DNA from: Siphonodentalium dalli
Lineage: Eukaryota; Mollusca; Scaphopoda; Gadilida; Siphonodentaliidae
Assembly (NCBI GenBank): GCA_032622095.1
Contig: CP136064.1
Coordinates: forward strand, 181,572,011-181,636,010
Length of the DNA stretch: 64,000 nucleotides
Reading direction: 5' to 3'
The position numbers were made by a program, and so were the translations under genes. Below, piece after piece: positions 9,951-21,769 of the stretch (the first letter of the stretch is position 1; every line of letters starts with the position of its first letter). The notes beneath the pieces were generated by a model, which saw nothing but the letters and a program-made list of their open reading frames with translations, ran no database searches and was not told the origin of the DNA.

Positions 9951-11116
9951 TAGTCCAAGTCTTCTTGTACTAAAACCAGCTAAGATATTGGGATGGCGAT
10001 GCTGGCGTTTAGTCCAAGCCCGCTTGCATACCAATCCTACCACATGAGTTACGCCCACGATCTGTGGCGGGAATTTGTGGTGTATTTTACTCGATTTACC
10101 TAGCAAATCAATACATGATGCTATATACATCGGAAAGGCTTACATCTAATGGTCATAATGGTGTATAATAATCTAACTTTAATGTTAAATTACACATAGA
10201 ATATTCCGGTTGATTGCCACAAACATCGATTTGTTTCTCTGTTTGTTTACGTTTTAACCGAAAGCCGAAGTGGTCCGAATAAGTTCGGCATAATCTGCTG
10301 TTTGTTCTGGGAATTCTACTTTCCGTTTCTATATATAGCGCGGGTTTTCCGAACAAAAATACCGAAAACCGATCGCCCGAAAGTCCAGTTTTCTATGAGC
10401 TTTCAGAACAATTCCCGCACTAAAAACTTAATGACATAATGGAGGATCAGAACGGTAGTTTTGTTGACAATTATCGCAAGCAACTTGTCAAAATTGGAGC
10501 AAATTAGATCTCTTGTGTCTGACTTGCCATGCGTGTGGTGTGCATTTTGACATCTGTGTTGATAAAATAATCGGAGAACCGAATCACACAGTTTCGAAAT
10601 ATAGTTCTTCCGTTTTAGTGGGACTTTTCAAACTTAAGGTTCATTTATTTAGTGTATTACATTTATATCTCCAATGTTTAATTAATCTATTTATTATTTT
10701 ATTTATTGACACACATAATTACGATTACAATGGAGAATTCATCGTAATTTGCGTTGTTGTCCAAAATCTACGGAATATTTTCAACGGAAAATGCCGAACA
10801 CAGTTCGCGAGGTCAACCGAGTTCGCATACTTTAAAAAAATTGTAAACATTGAGGTAAATGTCTCTTTTCGCATTAAATTACCGTTTTAAATTCACAACT
10901 GATGTGGGTTTCAGATTAAATGGCATGTCTTCTGCGGAAAATATCCGTTTATTGTCGCAATTGTGATATTTTATTTCATATAATTGTGGTTTTATTTGAG
11001 CGGGTCACTAACGCTTAAGCCGTGTCATAAGCGAGCATATAGGGCGGTCTTGGACTAAACGCCAGCATCGCCATCCCAATATCTAAGCTGGTTTTAGTAC
11101 AAGATGACTTGGACTA
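9951..11116. mobile_element. Mutator-like (MULE) nonautonomous element with 9-bp target duplication
   Basis: Inverted ends of about 73 bp start TAGTCCAAGTC and contain GATATTGGGATGGCGATGCT; only a few mismatches separate the two arms (9951-10023 and 11044-11116). The 9-bp ACAGTGTTG stands directly outside both ends (9942-9950 and 11117-11125). Long inverted ends with a 9-bp duplication are the signature of the Mutator superfamily. The 1166-bp interior has no recognisable transposase; the ORF at 10513-10890 matches nothing I know. It inserted 27 bp after the desaturase donor at 9924. Confidence 0.85.
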
Positions 11117-11584
11117 ACAGTGTTGGTACAAGTTTGAACAAAAGTCTGGAATATCTAGCATTTTACAAGTCCCTGGCTGATAGGTTACTTATAGTGCACC
11201 GCTATAGCACTATAACGTGCATGCACTTTACAAACCAGTACAGACCATAAACTAGATGCTGGCTCTATGACGATCCAATGATCTGCTATGTTCGCCGTCA
11301 TGAGAGACCAGTAAAAATGTCAAGATGAGCGATTAATGTACGAAAATTTACCATATAAGTAATTGAGAAATATTATTCCAACGTAATTCATGCCAAAATA
11401 GTATTTAAACAACATTTAAAATTTTTAGGACTGCCACGTTGTATTTCATTCACCTCCCTTGGCCTCCATTATCAATCTCGCAACTCGGAAGTATATCATA
11501 GTCACTACGTGACCTACAATATAAAACGACAATAAATACAATGTCAGTAACCCAGCACTAACAGTTCCTTTCATTAAATTCTGG

Positions 11585-11801
11585 TACAGTAATGCTCTAA
11601 TTAATCGACTCCTTAACCACAGCAAAATTATGGGTAACTTTTCCGGATTTAGTCAGAAATATGGCTTGTTGCCATTCATTGGAAAGCTCTCGCCGAGAGC
11701 TTTCCTATGAATGGCAACATGCCATATTTCCGACTAAATCCGGAAAAGTTACCCATAATTCTGCTGCGGTTAAGGAGTCGGTTAATTAGAGCATTACTGT
11801 A
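11585..11801. mobile_element. TA-flanked foldback MITE (copy 1)
   Basis: A 217-bp near-perfect palindrome: TACAGTAATGCTCTAATTAA at the left, its complement at the right, and CTCTCG...CGAGAG at the centre. A second copy lies at 22921-23137 and is over 90% alike by eye. TA at the ends and CAGTA termini point to a Tc1/mariner-mobilised MITE. It lies in a desaturase intron. Confidence 0.85.
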
Positions 11802-12058
11802 TCCCTCTGTAGTCTAATCATCCATTGGCTTTTCCCCAACGCTGGTAGGAAGGCACTCTATATATTTATCAATCGCGTAAATAAAACACGTGGGTTTACG
11901 CAAGTATTTTTTGCGCTACAGGTCACTCAACATTTAAGTTTATGCAAATATTTGTTTGCATACGATTTGAAAGGGTTACATGTAAATGATTGTAGTACTT
12001 GTACTTTTATTAGCTTTGGATGCAGATTGGCATAACTAGGACAATATCGCCCCCACCC

Positions 12059-12082
12059 ACCCCCCCCCCCCCCCCCCCCCCC
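12059..12082 (+). repeat. Cytosine homopolymer
   Basis: A run of more than 20 C in the intron. Similar G or C runs occur at 6177, 35674, 36441, 38069, 42440, 46477 and 53931. In read-based assemblies such lengths are unreliable. Confidence 0.9.
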
Positions 12083-12691
12083 ATTCCAGGCAAAGTGATT
12101 TAGGCCTCCAAAACTCAAAGTCACGTGTCTCAGTCCCAAAAGCATGGTCCTGAAATGCCTTGTGTGCAACCTTTTTATTTGCGTTCAATCTGTCTGGAAA
12201 TTTGTTATAATTGGTACGAAATAATTCTGGTATGTTTGTTATACAAATATGTTTGGAAATGAGATTGAACAGACCTGTATCCCTCAATTCAAATTTGCGA
12301 TTCAGTACTGTAATTGGTCACTATGTTTAAACATGTGTTAAAAATGTGAGGTATTGCTTCGGCAATCTGAGTAAAAAATGTGTCATTGATACTTTATTGG
12401 GTGATTTTTGACGAAATAAATAATTTATGCCTGCCTATTTTTGCGAGAGCAACTAAGTTGGACAATAATTGCACTTTAATGACCAAAGCAATCATTTCCA
12501 ATGTCTGGTATTGGTGTCAAGTGCAGCTTAACTGAATAGTATTAATCTGCACGGCAATTTACTTTGCGCGATGCGAAGTATCCTGGGAAGCACGCAGCGA
12601 TTACACACTAGTGAGAAATAAGAAAGTATCTAATTTATTTTTCAATGTTATTATAGGGGTTTCATGTGATATATCTATGTTCTTATTTCAG

Positions 12692-12817
12692 TCTGTTCCC
12701 TCTCATGCCAAGACATAATTTTGAAAAAGTTAGGCCACTGGTGAGATCATTATGCAAAAAGCATGGACTGGTATACCACAACAAATCTCTGCTGACTGCG
12801 TTTGGCGATATCATAAG
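12692..12817 (+). CDS. Front-end fatty acid desaturase, penultimate exon
   Basis: Begins with the last base of the second His codon of QIEHH and encodes [20 protein letters not shown] and [28 protein letters not shown]...V.P.V..LC.KHG is the conserved continuation of front-end desaturases. It is preceded by a pyrimidine-rich tract and CAG (to 12691) and followed by GTAATG; it ends in phase 2 as the other exons do. Confidence 0.92.
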
Positions 12818-13989
12818 GTAATGCACATATTTCAGGCCCTAATAAAATAAACTTCTGTGTTTTCAGGCACCTCCCTCGTAACTGATATTTTCTTTTAAAG
12901 AGCCTCATCAAACAATTTTTTCAATGTTTCTGTTAGAAATATGATTTTTGTTTGTTTCTGGTGTATGTTTTGCAGATTTTGAGAACAAAAATCGAAAATA
13001 AATAGCCTCCCTCCCTCGTCTCAAAATTGAGAACTAATTTCCTGAAAACACAGATATTTTTTTTTATTGCCATTTGTCAGCTGCCTATTGTCCATATTAT
13101 ATTTTTGCTTCTTTACGACCTCCATAATGATGTTAATGGTATAAAACATATAGCTAAATATGTATGCGTCTCTGTGTGCTCGTAAATTATGTCAACTTTC
13201 TCTACCTTTTCTCACTTAACACATAACTTGGTACCAATGATTTCCTGTCTGATGAATCTGTCCATATTTTGTGTGAAATAATATTGGAAACGATGATTTT
13301 TTTAATTTCCTCTTTCGAAGCTCTTCCAATTTGTCGAACTTAATAAATTGCATTTTGTAGTGTATCTAGATCCTCAGTATCGTGCAGTTACACACAGAAC
13401 ATTCCAACTTAAAACATTAGTAACAGCACATGTCAATCAATTGATCTGAATGTGATTGAGAAACAAACTGTTTATACCACCATTTCTTAGTATTAAAATT
13501 AAAAATAGCATGTCCCTGTTATATATGTAGGGATGTGTGTAATCATACAGAGAAGAATAAAAAATCAATTTCACCCATCAGTGCCTTTAGATTCACTTCA
13601 TCTTGGGCACACTGCGGTGGAACACAGACACCAGCTCTGCTGACCATGGTTTGCTCAGTGTGAGAAACTTGTTAAAATTTACCTCAAAAGAAGCAATTTC
13701 GTTCCTTTTGATACCTTACTAGTAATACCTGCTTCAAGAAACCTTGGAAAAAACTTCTCTGTTCAAGTGAGAAACTTCTGAAGTTTCATATTTTATTATT
13801 CATATTCATGTAGAAGGCATGTCCTCTTCATCTGCTCTAATCTGATCTCAATTACCTATTTTGGGCACACCCTCGCATGGCTTGAATTTGTGGAATTGGT
13901 GACATTTAAAGCACTGCTTTATCAAAAGTATAACACAAATATGCTACACATCTTGTTTCTCTGAGTTTATTTTTTCTCTGTCATTTTAG

Positions 13990-14038
13990 ATCACTCAAGG
14001 CATCAGGAAAGATTTGGGAAGAAGCATATCACTCCTGA
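13990..14038 (+). CDS. Front-end fatty acid desaturase, last coding exon and stop
   Basis: After TTTTAG (to 13989) the exon completes an Arg codon and encodes SLKASGKIWEEAYHS followed by TGA (14036-14038). The ending SLK.SG..W..AYHS matches the family's C-terminus, so the protein end is complete. All four visible exons keep one frame. No canonical AATAAA follows closely; ATTAAA at 14341-14346 is a possible polyadenylation signal. Confidence 0.9.
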
Positions 14039-14634
14039 TACTTAACTCTTCGCCTCCAAAGACCACTTATTTATTTATCATTGTTTGTTACTATTTATAA
14101 CATTTTCTATGCATAATCTCCTATGTTCTAACTTAACACATTCATAACCGCATTTTATGCCCGAATATGACAGACCTTGTTTTCTCCATTGTTGATTGAC
14201 AGTGTTATATGGACTCACAAAAGCTTGAGTCAGAGATAGATTACGATTTATTGTGATTCTGCGGCATACCAATAACCTTTGAATGCTCAGATGTAATAAT
14301 ACTATTGATAAATACTAATTATTGATAATTTGTTACATGAATTAAATCACAATTACTTTCAACATGTGCACGTAGAGCAATTACCCTGGGGCGAAGATGA
14401 CCAGGTCCTGAATTTACTGGTACATTTAGATATTATACTACAGGGTTGTGATGGGATATAACTCCCTTTGAAATGCCTGCAGTCACATTCAAGCATTCTA
14501 TCTATTTTTGACAAGGTGAAATCATGGTCTTAATCTTTTATGGTGGCGAATACGCAATATCCATAATAATAGAGATGTTATGTAAATGTATGACTATTAT
14601 TACTGTTATGGTTAAGAGTAACAGTTTCAATTAG

Positions 14635-14887
14635 TTTTCATGATTGGAGTTTCCAGAAATTTTGTGAAAACCCTGTGCCAATGCATTCTGTTATATATGC
14701 GAGTCTCCCATAGGGGGGCCTCGCATATAAAGAGAATGCATTGGCCTAACAATATTTACCTTCACCTTGTAAGCCAGTGCATTCTCTTATAAATGCGAGG
14801 CTCCCTATGGGAGACTCATATAAATAAGAGAATGCACTGGCACAGGATCTTTAATGCTGCACCAGAGAAGCTCCTGTCATGAAAGGG
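14635..14887. mobile_element. Family A hairpin MITE, reverse orientation, with two hairpins
   Basis: Left edge TTTTCATGATTGGAG (preceded by TTAG) and right edge GAGAAGCTCCTGTCATGAAAGGG before TTAA at 14888-14891 resemble the ends of the 6837-6995 element. Two consecutive hairpins built on GTGCCAATGCATTCT...AGAATGCATTGG and CCAGTGCATTCTCTTATAAA...AGAGAATGCACTGG lie inside, so the hairpin module has been duplicated. An internal TTAA (GGATCTTTAATGCTG) corresponds to 6870-6873. Confidence 0.65.
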
Positions 14888-14963
14888 TTAAATAGGTTGA
14901 GCAATAGGAATGTTAAAGATGTATTCCTGGCCCTGATTCTTCTTTTTTCTTGCCAATATTTAA

Positions 14964-16205
14964 CTCTTTCATGACAGGACCTGTGCTGGTGCAGCATTAA
15001 CCCTTTGAACCCTGACGCCCCACAGCGATCGACACCCTGACCCGGGGCACCCTGTGTCATTTTCCTTTAAATTAGACAGTTGCTTGTCGCATGATGTTGG
15101 TTATGTTTAAATTGTGGCACAGGTCTGAAACTTTACATGTTTGTCCCCCATGGATCACTGATCATGATAAGATCGAGATAAAATGTTCTGTGGCAACTCC
15201 TTGGTAACGGTTGCTAGGCAACTACCCGGAATGACTGGAAAATGCAAATATACCTTTTAGCGTCGAAATTCAACGCCATGTCTTATTTAAGGGTAGCAAC
15301 GGTTGCTAAGCAAATACCACAACTGATCGAATGACACCATTGCACTAAGTGGTATATTTGCCTTAATTTAGACAGTGTCGAGTCGCATGGTGTTAATTGG
15401 TTATGTCCAAAGGGGGCACATGTTTAAAACTGTGCAAGAATGTTATGCATGCAGGGACCACTGGTCATAAGAACGGGAGACTTTGCCACCTAATCTCTCC
15501 TTAGCAATGGTTACTAGGCATGTTTTGTGAATTATAGCCATTATATGTGCATGCCCATATATTCCTACCCGATGCTAGTGGGCAACCATCGCATATACAC
15601 ACCCTTGCCACCACTGACGTGTATGGGATCATTTATATTAGTGGGCATGTGTAAACCATTGATTTGTCGTGTGCTGCTCTGCACATGCGCGAGCAAATCA
15701 ACTTGATATGCGATAGACCCTTCCAAAAATGTGGTAGAACACCGATTAATACACGTGAAGGTAAATTAAACTGAAAATATATGTCTAAATTATGTCTGTT
15801 CTACAAACATGTGGAACATGAAACTATATATGCCGTAAATATAGTGCCACATTGCGCTTAAAATATTGTGTCTTTTTGTAGATTATATGCTGTGCGCATG
15901 CGCATATATTTCTATCCGAAACTAGCGGCCAACCATTCCATACACAACATCGGTTCCGCTGACATATGTTGGGGCCAATCACATATAAATCAGTGGGTCT
16001 GGCGCTGGTTATACTAGATAAAATTTGTTATCGCCTCATGTCATCGCTGCACCGAAATTTCGGTGTTACGGGATATAGTCACGGTTCGTTTGCACTGAAA
16101 TATCGGTGTTACGGGTTCAAAGGGTTAAAGATCATGAGCCAGTGTGTTTTCTTATATATGCGAGTCTCACATAGTGAGCCTCGCATATATAAGCGAATGC
16201 ACTGG
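14964..16205. mobile_element. Family A MITE split by a nested TTAA element
   Basis: After TTAA at 14960-14963 the sequence CTCTTTCATGACAGGACC...GTGCAGCA (to 14996) matches the start of the 6837 copy up to its internal TTAA. It then resumes at 16129 (AGATCATGAGCCAGTG) where the 6837 copy continues AGATCCTGTGCCAGTG, including the hairpin at about 16138-16205. The right end is not clear. Everything between is the nested element 15001-16124. Confidence 0.75.
15001..16124. mobile_element. TTAA-flanked element with CCCTTTGAACCC ends (copy 1)
   Basis: TTAA at 14997-15000 and 16125-16128 flank an 1124-bp element with ends CCCTTTGAACCC and GGGTTCAAAGGG. Its first bases (CCTGACGCCCCACAGCGATC) reappear in reverse orientation at the right end of the element 44899-46087, so these are copies of one family. 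No transposase is visible in this copy. It sits in the internal TTAA of a family A MITE. Confidence 0.85.
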
Positions 16206-17075
16206 CTTACACAGTCCGAAAATGTCCAGAAATTGCATCTCATTTGCTTTTGTGGCTTATTTCTGTAGATCAGCAATTTGAGAACATGTCATTCTTATGG
16301 AAATGAATACAGGAGTGATTGTTTCACATTACCAAAAATCATAATTACTGATACCCAATGATTGGTTGACTGTTACATGTCATACTGCACCACGAGCCCG
16401 GTGACTACTGTTTTATTCTTTTTTTCTCAAAGTGAACAAGTGACACACAAACTTTATGTACGAGTCAATAGAAATTACTCAAAGGAATTAGGCTTAGGAC
16501 GATAAGTTGCTCTTTTGCTTGAAAGGATTTAGAGTTATGTGCCTGACAATCAATATTACTATTTAAGACATATTATTGTTGTTATTTCATAAGTACTATT
16601 TTTCAATCACCATGTTTCATATTTTACATGTCTTGCTCAAATCCCAGTTGAAGTTCTCTAGAATCCAATGACAACAACAGCATATAACAGTCTTCTATTT
16701 CCACAGATATTTCATGCATTTCGTGACATTCTCACATTGTGCGATCAAGAAGTATGTACATGATAAATATTTGTTACATTCAGCCACCGCTAATATTATT
16801 GTCAAAGGATCCATATTATTATCCATCCCTAAACTAACACTATTTCTGTGTGGGCAAAAGCTATCACATGATAATCCAGGAAAAGTCATATTGGACTCCC
16901 GAAAGTCATATTGGTCTCAACTTTCACTTCCGTGTTTACTTTTCCAAATCATGCTTTCTGATGATCAAATATAGGCTTTTATAGAGAACCAAGTGCTGAC
17001 AAACACCAAAAATAACCACAAACGTTTTATTTGAAAAAATATACAGATGGATAATAAAAATGATGTCATTATACT

Positions 17076-17220
17076 ATGTTGTGTACAGAATGTGTTTTTC
17101 TTGTACTTGTCCAGGTTGTGGTGAAAAGTCATATTGGTCTCGACACTGTGTGTCTTGTCCAATATGACTTTTCTCCACAACCTGGACTCATACAAGAAAA
17201 ACAAATACTGTACACAACAT
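17076..17220. repeat. Foldback hairpin, about 145 bp
   Basis: ATGTTGTGTACAG...TTTTTCTTGTA...CCAGGTTGTGG..AAAAGTCATATTGG is followed, after a short loop, by its complement ending CTGTACACAACAT. The arms are about 60 bp with few mismatches. It looks like a MITE, with no clear target duplication. Confidence 0.75.
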
Positions 17221-17315
17221 TGTATACTAACTTTATAATATCATGTACGTATTAGCGGGACATGAGTTTTGATATTGGGGGGATTCATATCAAAGAGATC
17301 TCCGCATTGAATTAA

Positions 17316-17403
17316 CCCAACAGAACGGCCCTGTGCCAATGCATTCTCTTATATATGCGAGTCGACCATAGGTCGCCTCGCATATATAAGAGAATGCATT
17401 GGC
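17316..17403. mobile_element. Short TTAA-flanked hairpin of the family A type
   Basis: TTAA at 17312-17315 and 17404-17407 flank a module whose hairpin arms are GTGCCAATGCATTCTCTTAT and its complement. Half of another copy (GCCAATGCATTCTCTTATAT) lies at about 17476-17510 without its second arm. Confidence 0.6.
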
Positions 17404-17722
17404 TTAACACATTAAAAATTGTTAAAGAATGTAAGAAAAAATGGTAAAAAGTGTTAAAAAAAAGATTTTTTTTAGGCCAATGCATTCTCTTATATATGCG
17501 AGGCGACCTATGGTTCGCAGTGCGTCGTTGGTCTACTGTGAGTCTTCACACAGCATTGGCTTGGCCGCTTTGAGCGACATGCAATTGTCGGATTGCTCGC
17601 TCATTCAAAACCCGTGCCAAGTTGTGACCCTTGAGCAAGGTCACTTGTACTGTGTCGGCTTCGCATCACTCATGCGTTAAATGAGTACCAATGAGCGCGT
17701 GTTAGAGCAAGTAATTGGTTAA

Positions 17723-18950
17723 TTATACGCCCTTTTTGAAAAAAGGTCGTATTATGTTATCAGTCTGTCCGTCCGTCTGTCTGTCCGTCCATCCGTCCGT
17801 TAACATTTTTGGTTTCCGATCGATAACTCCAGTTTGGATTATTTGATCTGAACCAAAGTTGGTATGTGTATTTCCCAGCTAAAGATACAGGCCAAGTTCG
17901 AATATAGTTTCCGTCCAAATATTTTTACATGAGTTACGGCCCTTTTTCGACTTAGAATTTGACCGTCATTTAACATTTTTGGTTTCCGACCGATAACTCC
18001 AGTTTGGATTATTTGATCTGAACCAAAGTTGGTATGTGTATTTCCCAGCTAAAGATACAGGCCAAGTTCGAATATGGGTTCCGTCCAATTATTTTTACAT
18101 GAGTTACGGCCCTTTTTTGACTTAGAATTTGACCGTCTGTTAACATTTTTGGTTTCCGACCGATAACTCCAGTTTGGATTATTTGATCTGAACCAAAGTT
18201 GGTATGTGTATATCCCAGCTAAAGATACAGGCCAAGTTCGAATATGGGTTCCGTCCAATTATTTTTACATGAGTTACAGGCCCTTTTTTTACTTAGAATT
18301 TGACTGTCTGTTAACATTTTTGGTTTCCGACCGATAACTCCAGTTTGGATTATTTGATCTGAACCAAAGTTGGTATGTGTATTTCCCAGCTAAAGATACA
18401 GGCCAAGTTCGAATATGGGTTCCGTCCAATTATTTTTACATGAGTTACGGCCCTTTTTCGACTTAGAATTTGACCGTCTGTAAACATTTTTGGTTTCCGA
18501 CCGATAACTCCAGTTTGGATTATTTGATCTGAACCAAAGTTGGTATGTGTATTTCCCAGCTAAAGATACAGGCCAAGTTCAAATATGGGTTCCGCCCAGT
18601 TATTTTTACATGAGTTACGGCCCTTTTTCAACTTAGAATTTGACCAATTTCATAACATTTTGGTTTCCGACCGATAACTCCAGTTTTGATTATTTGAGCT
18701 GAACCAAAGCTGGTATGTGTATTTCCCAGCTAAAACTACAGACCAAATTTGAATATAGGTTCTGTCTAATTATTTTTACATGAGTTATGGCCATTTTTTC
18801 GACTTAGAATTTGACCACATTTTGGCATTGAAATTAGGGGTATATCAGATTTTCTTCAAATGTAAGCTCAAAGTATTATATTATTTTGCGATAGTACAAT
18901 TCGAAATGGCTAAAGGGCGTATTTTGCCACGCCCTAGCGATGCTCTTGTT
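17723..18950 (+). mobile_element. Pearl/Helentron-like element with six 170-bp repeats (copy 1)
   Basis: It starts TTATACGCCCTTTTTGAAAA, followed by a (GTCY)n microsatellite (about 17762-17800) and six tandem units of about 170 bp starting at TAACATTTTTGG (17801, 17971, 18141, 18312, 18482, 18651; later units diverge). The right end has a stem AGGGCGT...ACGCCCT and then AGCGATGCTCTTGTT. A second copy at 62791-63836 has the same head, microsatellite, repeats and tail. Microsatellite plus tandem core repeats plus a terminal hairpin resembles the pearl/Helentron-type nonautonomous elements of bivalves. That family assignment is inference; the repeated architecture is seen. Confidence 0.75.
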
Positions 18951-19754
18951 GCTATATAAAACTGGTCATTATTATTATTATAGATTCGGATCACTAAGTC
19001 TGCTTTAATTACAAACTCATGAATCATTTTTTTCATAACCAAAGTCGCTATAACATATTTTCTTGTAAACTGTGATAGCATGTAACAATCTATTTGTACT
19101 GCTTTTTTTTATTTTTTACTTTGCTCAATATTACATGCTTTGTAGATTCTTTTGAATATATATCATATTCATCATTCATATAATTGATGTGCTTTAATAA
19201 TTCACAGGACTACTGACTCATTGAAATATTGAAATTGTTTGCAACAGCAGGAATATCTTTCCATTCGCTCTGACTGTCATTCTCATTCCATGACTTGATG
19301 CCGGTAATATTTTCACTGATTGGTCAAATTAAATAAGGAATGATAGTTCATATTCAATTGAGGAATAGATTTGTTCAAGTTTAAGTATTTAAGAAGTAAC
19401 TCTTGTTTCGATTAAGGTTATGCAGTTATAACGAGAAGTGTGAAGACAATTTCTGTAACTCACATGTTATAGTAACTTTTCTTCAAACTTTTTGGTTAAA
19501 ACTCATGATCTTAATCTTAACAAGAGCCATTTCTTATAATTTGATCCCAGTATTGATTAAAAGCATCTAGTTTTTACCGATGTATTTCCATAATATTGAA
19601 TACATTCCTTGCATTTAACAGTTATGTCTTTGGAACAAACACCTATCAATCAAACTTCCAGTTGAAGAAAAACTTAATTTTGACCATTTTCATTGGTCGG
19701 TCACATCCAAACAAGAATGTGTCCTGTGCTTTCTGGAAGAGTGACTGACACTGA
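18951..19754. other. Unannotated AT-rich DNA
   Basis: No exon, repeat copy or inverted structure was recognised here on either strand. Confidence 0.5.
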
Positions 19755-19758
19755 TTAA

Positions 19759-20277
19759 AGATATTGGCGGCGTTGGCGGTGGGTATGCTGTTAAAATATT
19801 CAGCTCCGTCAAAAACCGCCATAAACAGAAAGAATAGTAAAATATAGACATACCTTGTTCTTATATCAATCAGAAATATGGCATAAGCAGTATGTTGTTG
19901 TCAAATGTTTTTCCTTTGTTATGTAAACAAAAGCAAAAAATGTTACAGAACCTGGCTTTTGTTTAGATCCGGATATGGTAAACATAAAGAGCATTATTTG
20001 TTACTGTTTTCCTGATATGGAAATAATAAAGTGCGTTTATGTCATTTTGTGTAATTAACCAATATTATTGCGCTGTGTTCTGTAAACAGAAGCAAAACTT
20101 CTGTAACACGAGAAGGTTCTTGTTTACATTCACCATCGTACGTCTTGACGACAATATACTATTTACATGCTGATTATGTTTGGCACATGAACAAAATTAT
20201 ATATATTATAATATTCCTTCCGTTGATGGCGATTTGAACAAATATGAATATTTCTGCAACGAACGCCGCCCGTGCAA
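19759..20277. mobile_element. Family B TTAA-type element, copy with eroded right end
   Basis: After TTAA at 19755-19758 the sequence GATATTGGCGGCGTTGGCGG begins a block that parallels 20598-21080: GTCAAAAACCGCCA, TTATGTAAACAAAAGCA, CAAATATGAATATTT occur in the same order. The right end reads GAACGCCGCCCGTGC but lacks the CTTTAA seen in other copies. The internal site GTAATTAACC (TTAA at 20055-20058) is the unoccupied equivalent of the insertion site at 38013. Confidence 0.65.
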
Positions 20278-20597
20278 CGGTGAATTGACAGCTTATGATT
20301 AAATTATCGTTGATTATTTTCCACGTTATATAACATGCCTAGGAATATAAGCACATATAAACTGTTGAAAGCGTGGGCCATTTTTTTCACACATATATCA
20401 TATTTTATTAATATTACTATATTGTAGATTCTCATTTATACACATATTATTTTCTAGTATGCTGATGTTTGACCTATTTAATAAGTTTAGGTTCAACTTA
20501 ACAGCTTCTTTATTTTTTATTTTATGAGTTCTTGCTAACTGAACCTTGACTGATATGTACATCATAATAATCCAGGGTTAATTTGAGTACCCATTAA

Positions 20598-21080
20598 AGG
20601 TACGGTTGGCCTTGGCGGTGGGTATCCTGTGAAAATATTTCCACCTGTCAAAAACCGCCACAAACAGAAAGAACAACAAAATGTATACAGACTTTGTCCG
20701 TATACAAATAAGAAATATCGCATAAACAGTATGTTATTGTCATATATTTGACCATTGTTATGTAAACAAAAGCATAAAAAGTTACTTTTCTGGTGTTTGT
20801 TTATATTATGATGGTAAACATAAAGAGCGTTCTTTGTGGGTGAATTCCTGATATGGAACGAATAAAGAGCGTTTATGCCATTTGTGTGTGATTAGCCAGC
20901 AGTATTGTGCTGTCTTCTGTAACACAATCAGGCTCTTGCTTAGGTAAAATATAGTAAATCTTGCTGTTTACGCGATTGTCATGGTATATATGAACGAAAC
21001 TGTATGCGATTTAATGTTTTTCTGTTTACGGTGATTGGAACAAATATGAATATTTTCGACAACTAAGGCCTCACGTGCCT
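20598..21080. mobile_element. Family B TTAA-flanked element, intact ends
   Basis: TTAA at 20594-20597 and 21081-21084 flank 483 bp with inverted ends AGGTACGGTTGGCCTT and AAGGCCTCACGTGCCT (a few mismatches). It shares its interior with 19759-20277 and with the fragments around 38017-38494. No coding capacity. Confidence 0.75.
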
Positions 21081-21769
21081 TTAAGTTTGGAAGACCAGGT
21101 TTGATGCTCTGTGACATAACTTCAAATTTGTGTTTCTAAACTCCGAAATTCTGTAGGCCCAAACATCATGATTTCTTTACTAAACTGATTAAAAATTTTG
21201 CAGGTGTTCATACTCTTGATAGTGGACATGCCTATAGTACAGACAGTGTATGATGCTACATGTAATTTCTTTCATTTATTTTGGATCAATTTAGACCTAA
21301 ACTAAATCTTGGTGATATAATTTAAAACTTTGATATACACTCAGTTCGATAAATACAAATAACTCAAAAATCTTTCATACTATTTATTTTTTTTTAAACC
21401 ATTTTGCATAAAATATGACAATTAGATTGTGATTAAATTTTATTTGGCTTTAAATAAAATCCTGACGAAAGTTAGAAAAGAGTTATTCACTAAAATATTT
21501 TCATGTTTGTAATCCACCAATATTTTCTTCAATTGTTATTCACTTATAGACAAAATTATGCGTACTTCACTTTTCTTGCATGTGAATACCCTCTGAGTGT
21601 CTAACATTTCTTTGTTAAATTATTCGCATCAAAATACCGTTTTTGCAAAACCTTTTTGATGGAATGAATCATGAGAGTGCAGTGGTTCAGATTCACACAT
21701 CGAGTCTCTTTATAAGCCTTATCAGATTTACGTCTCTGGAACTGTGATTCAGATTTCATTTCTGTATTG

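Noticed and set aside
10513-10890. 125-codon ORF in the Mutator-like element
   Set aside because: No transposase motifs or other domains; composition is AT-driven and there is no supporting frame in the rest of the element.
17801-18830. Regular direct repeats that might suggest a CRISPR array
   Set aside because: The whole 170-bp unit is repeated with no unique spacers, in a eukaryotic setting with a transposon head and tail.
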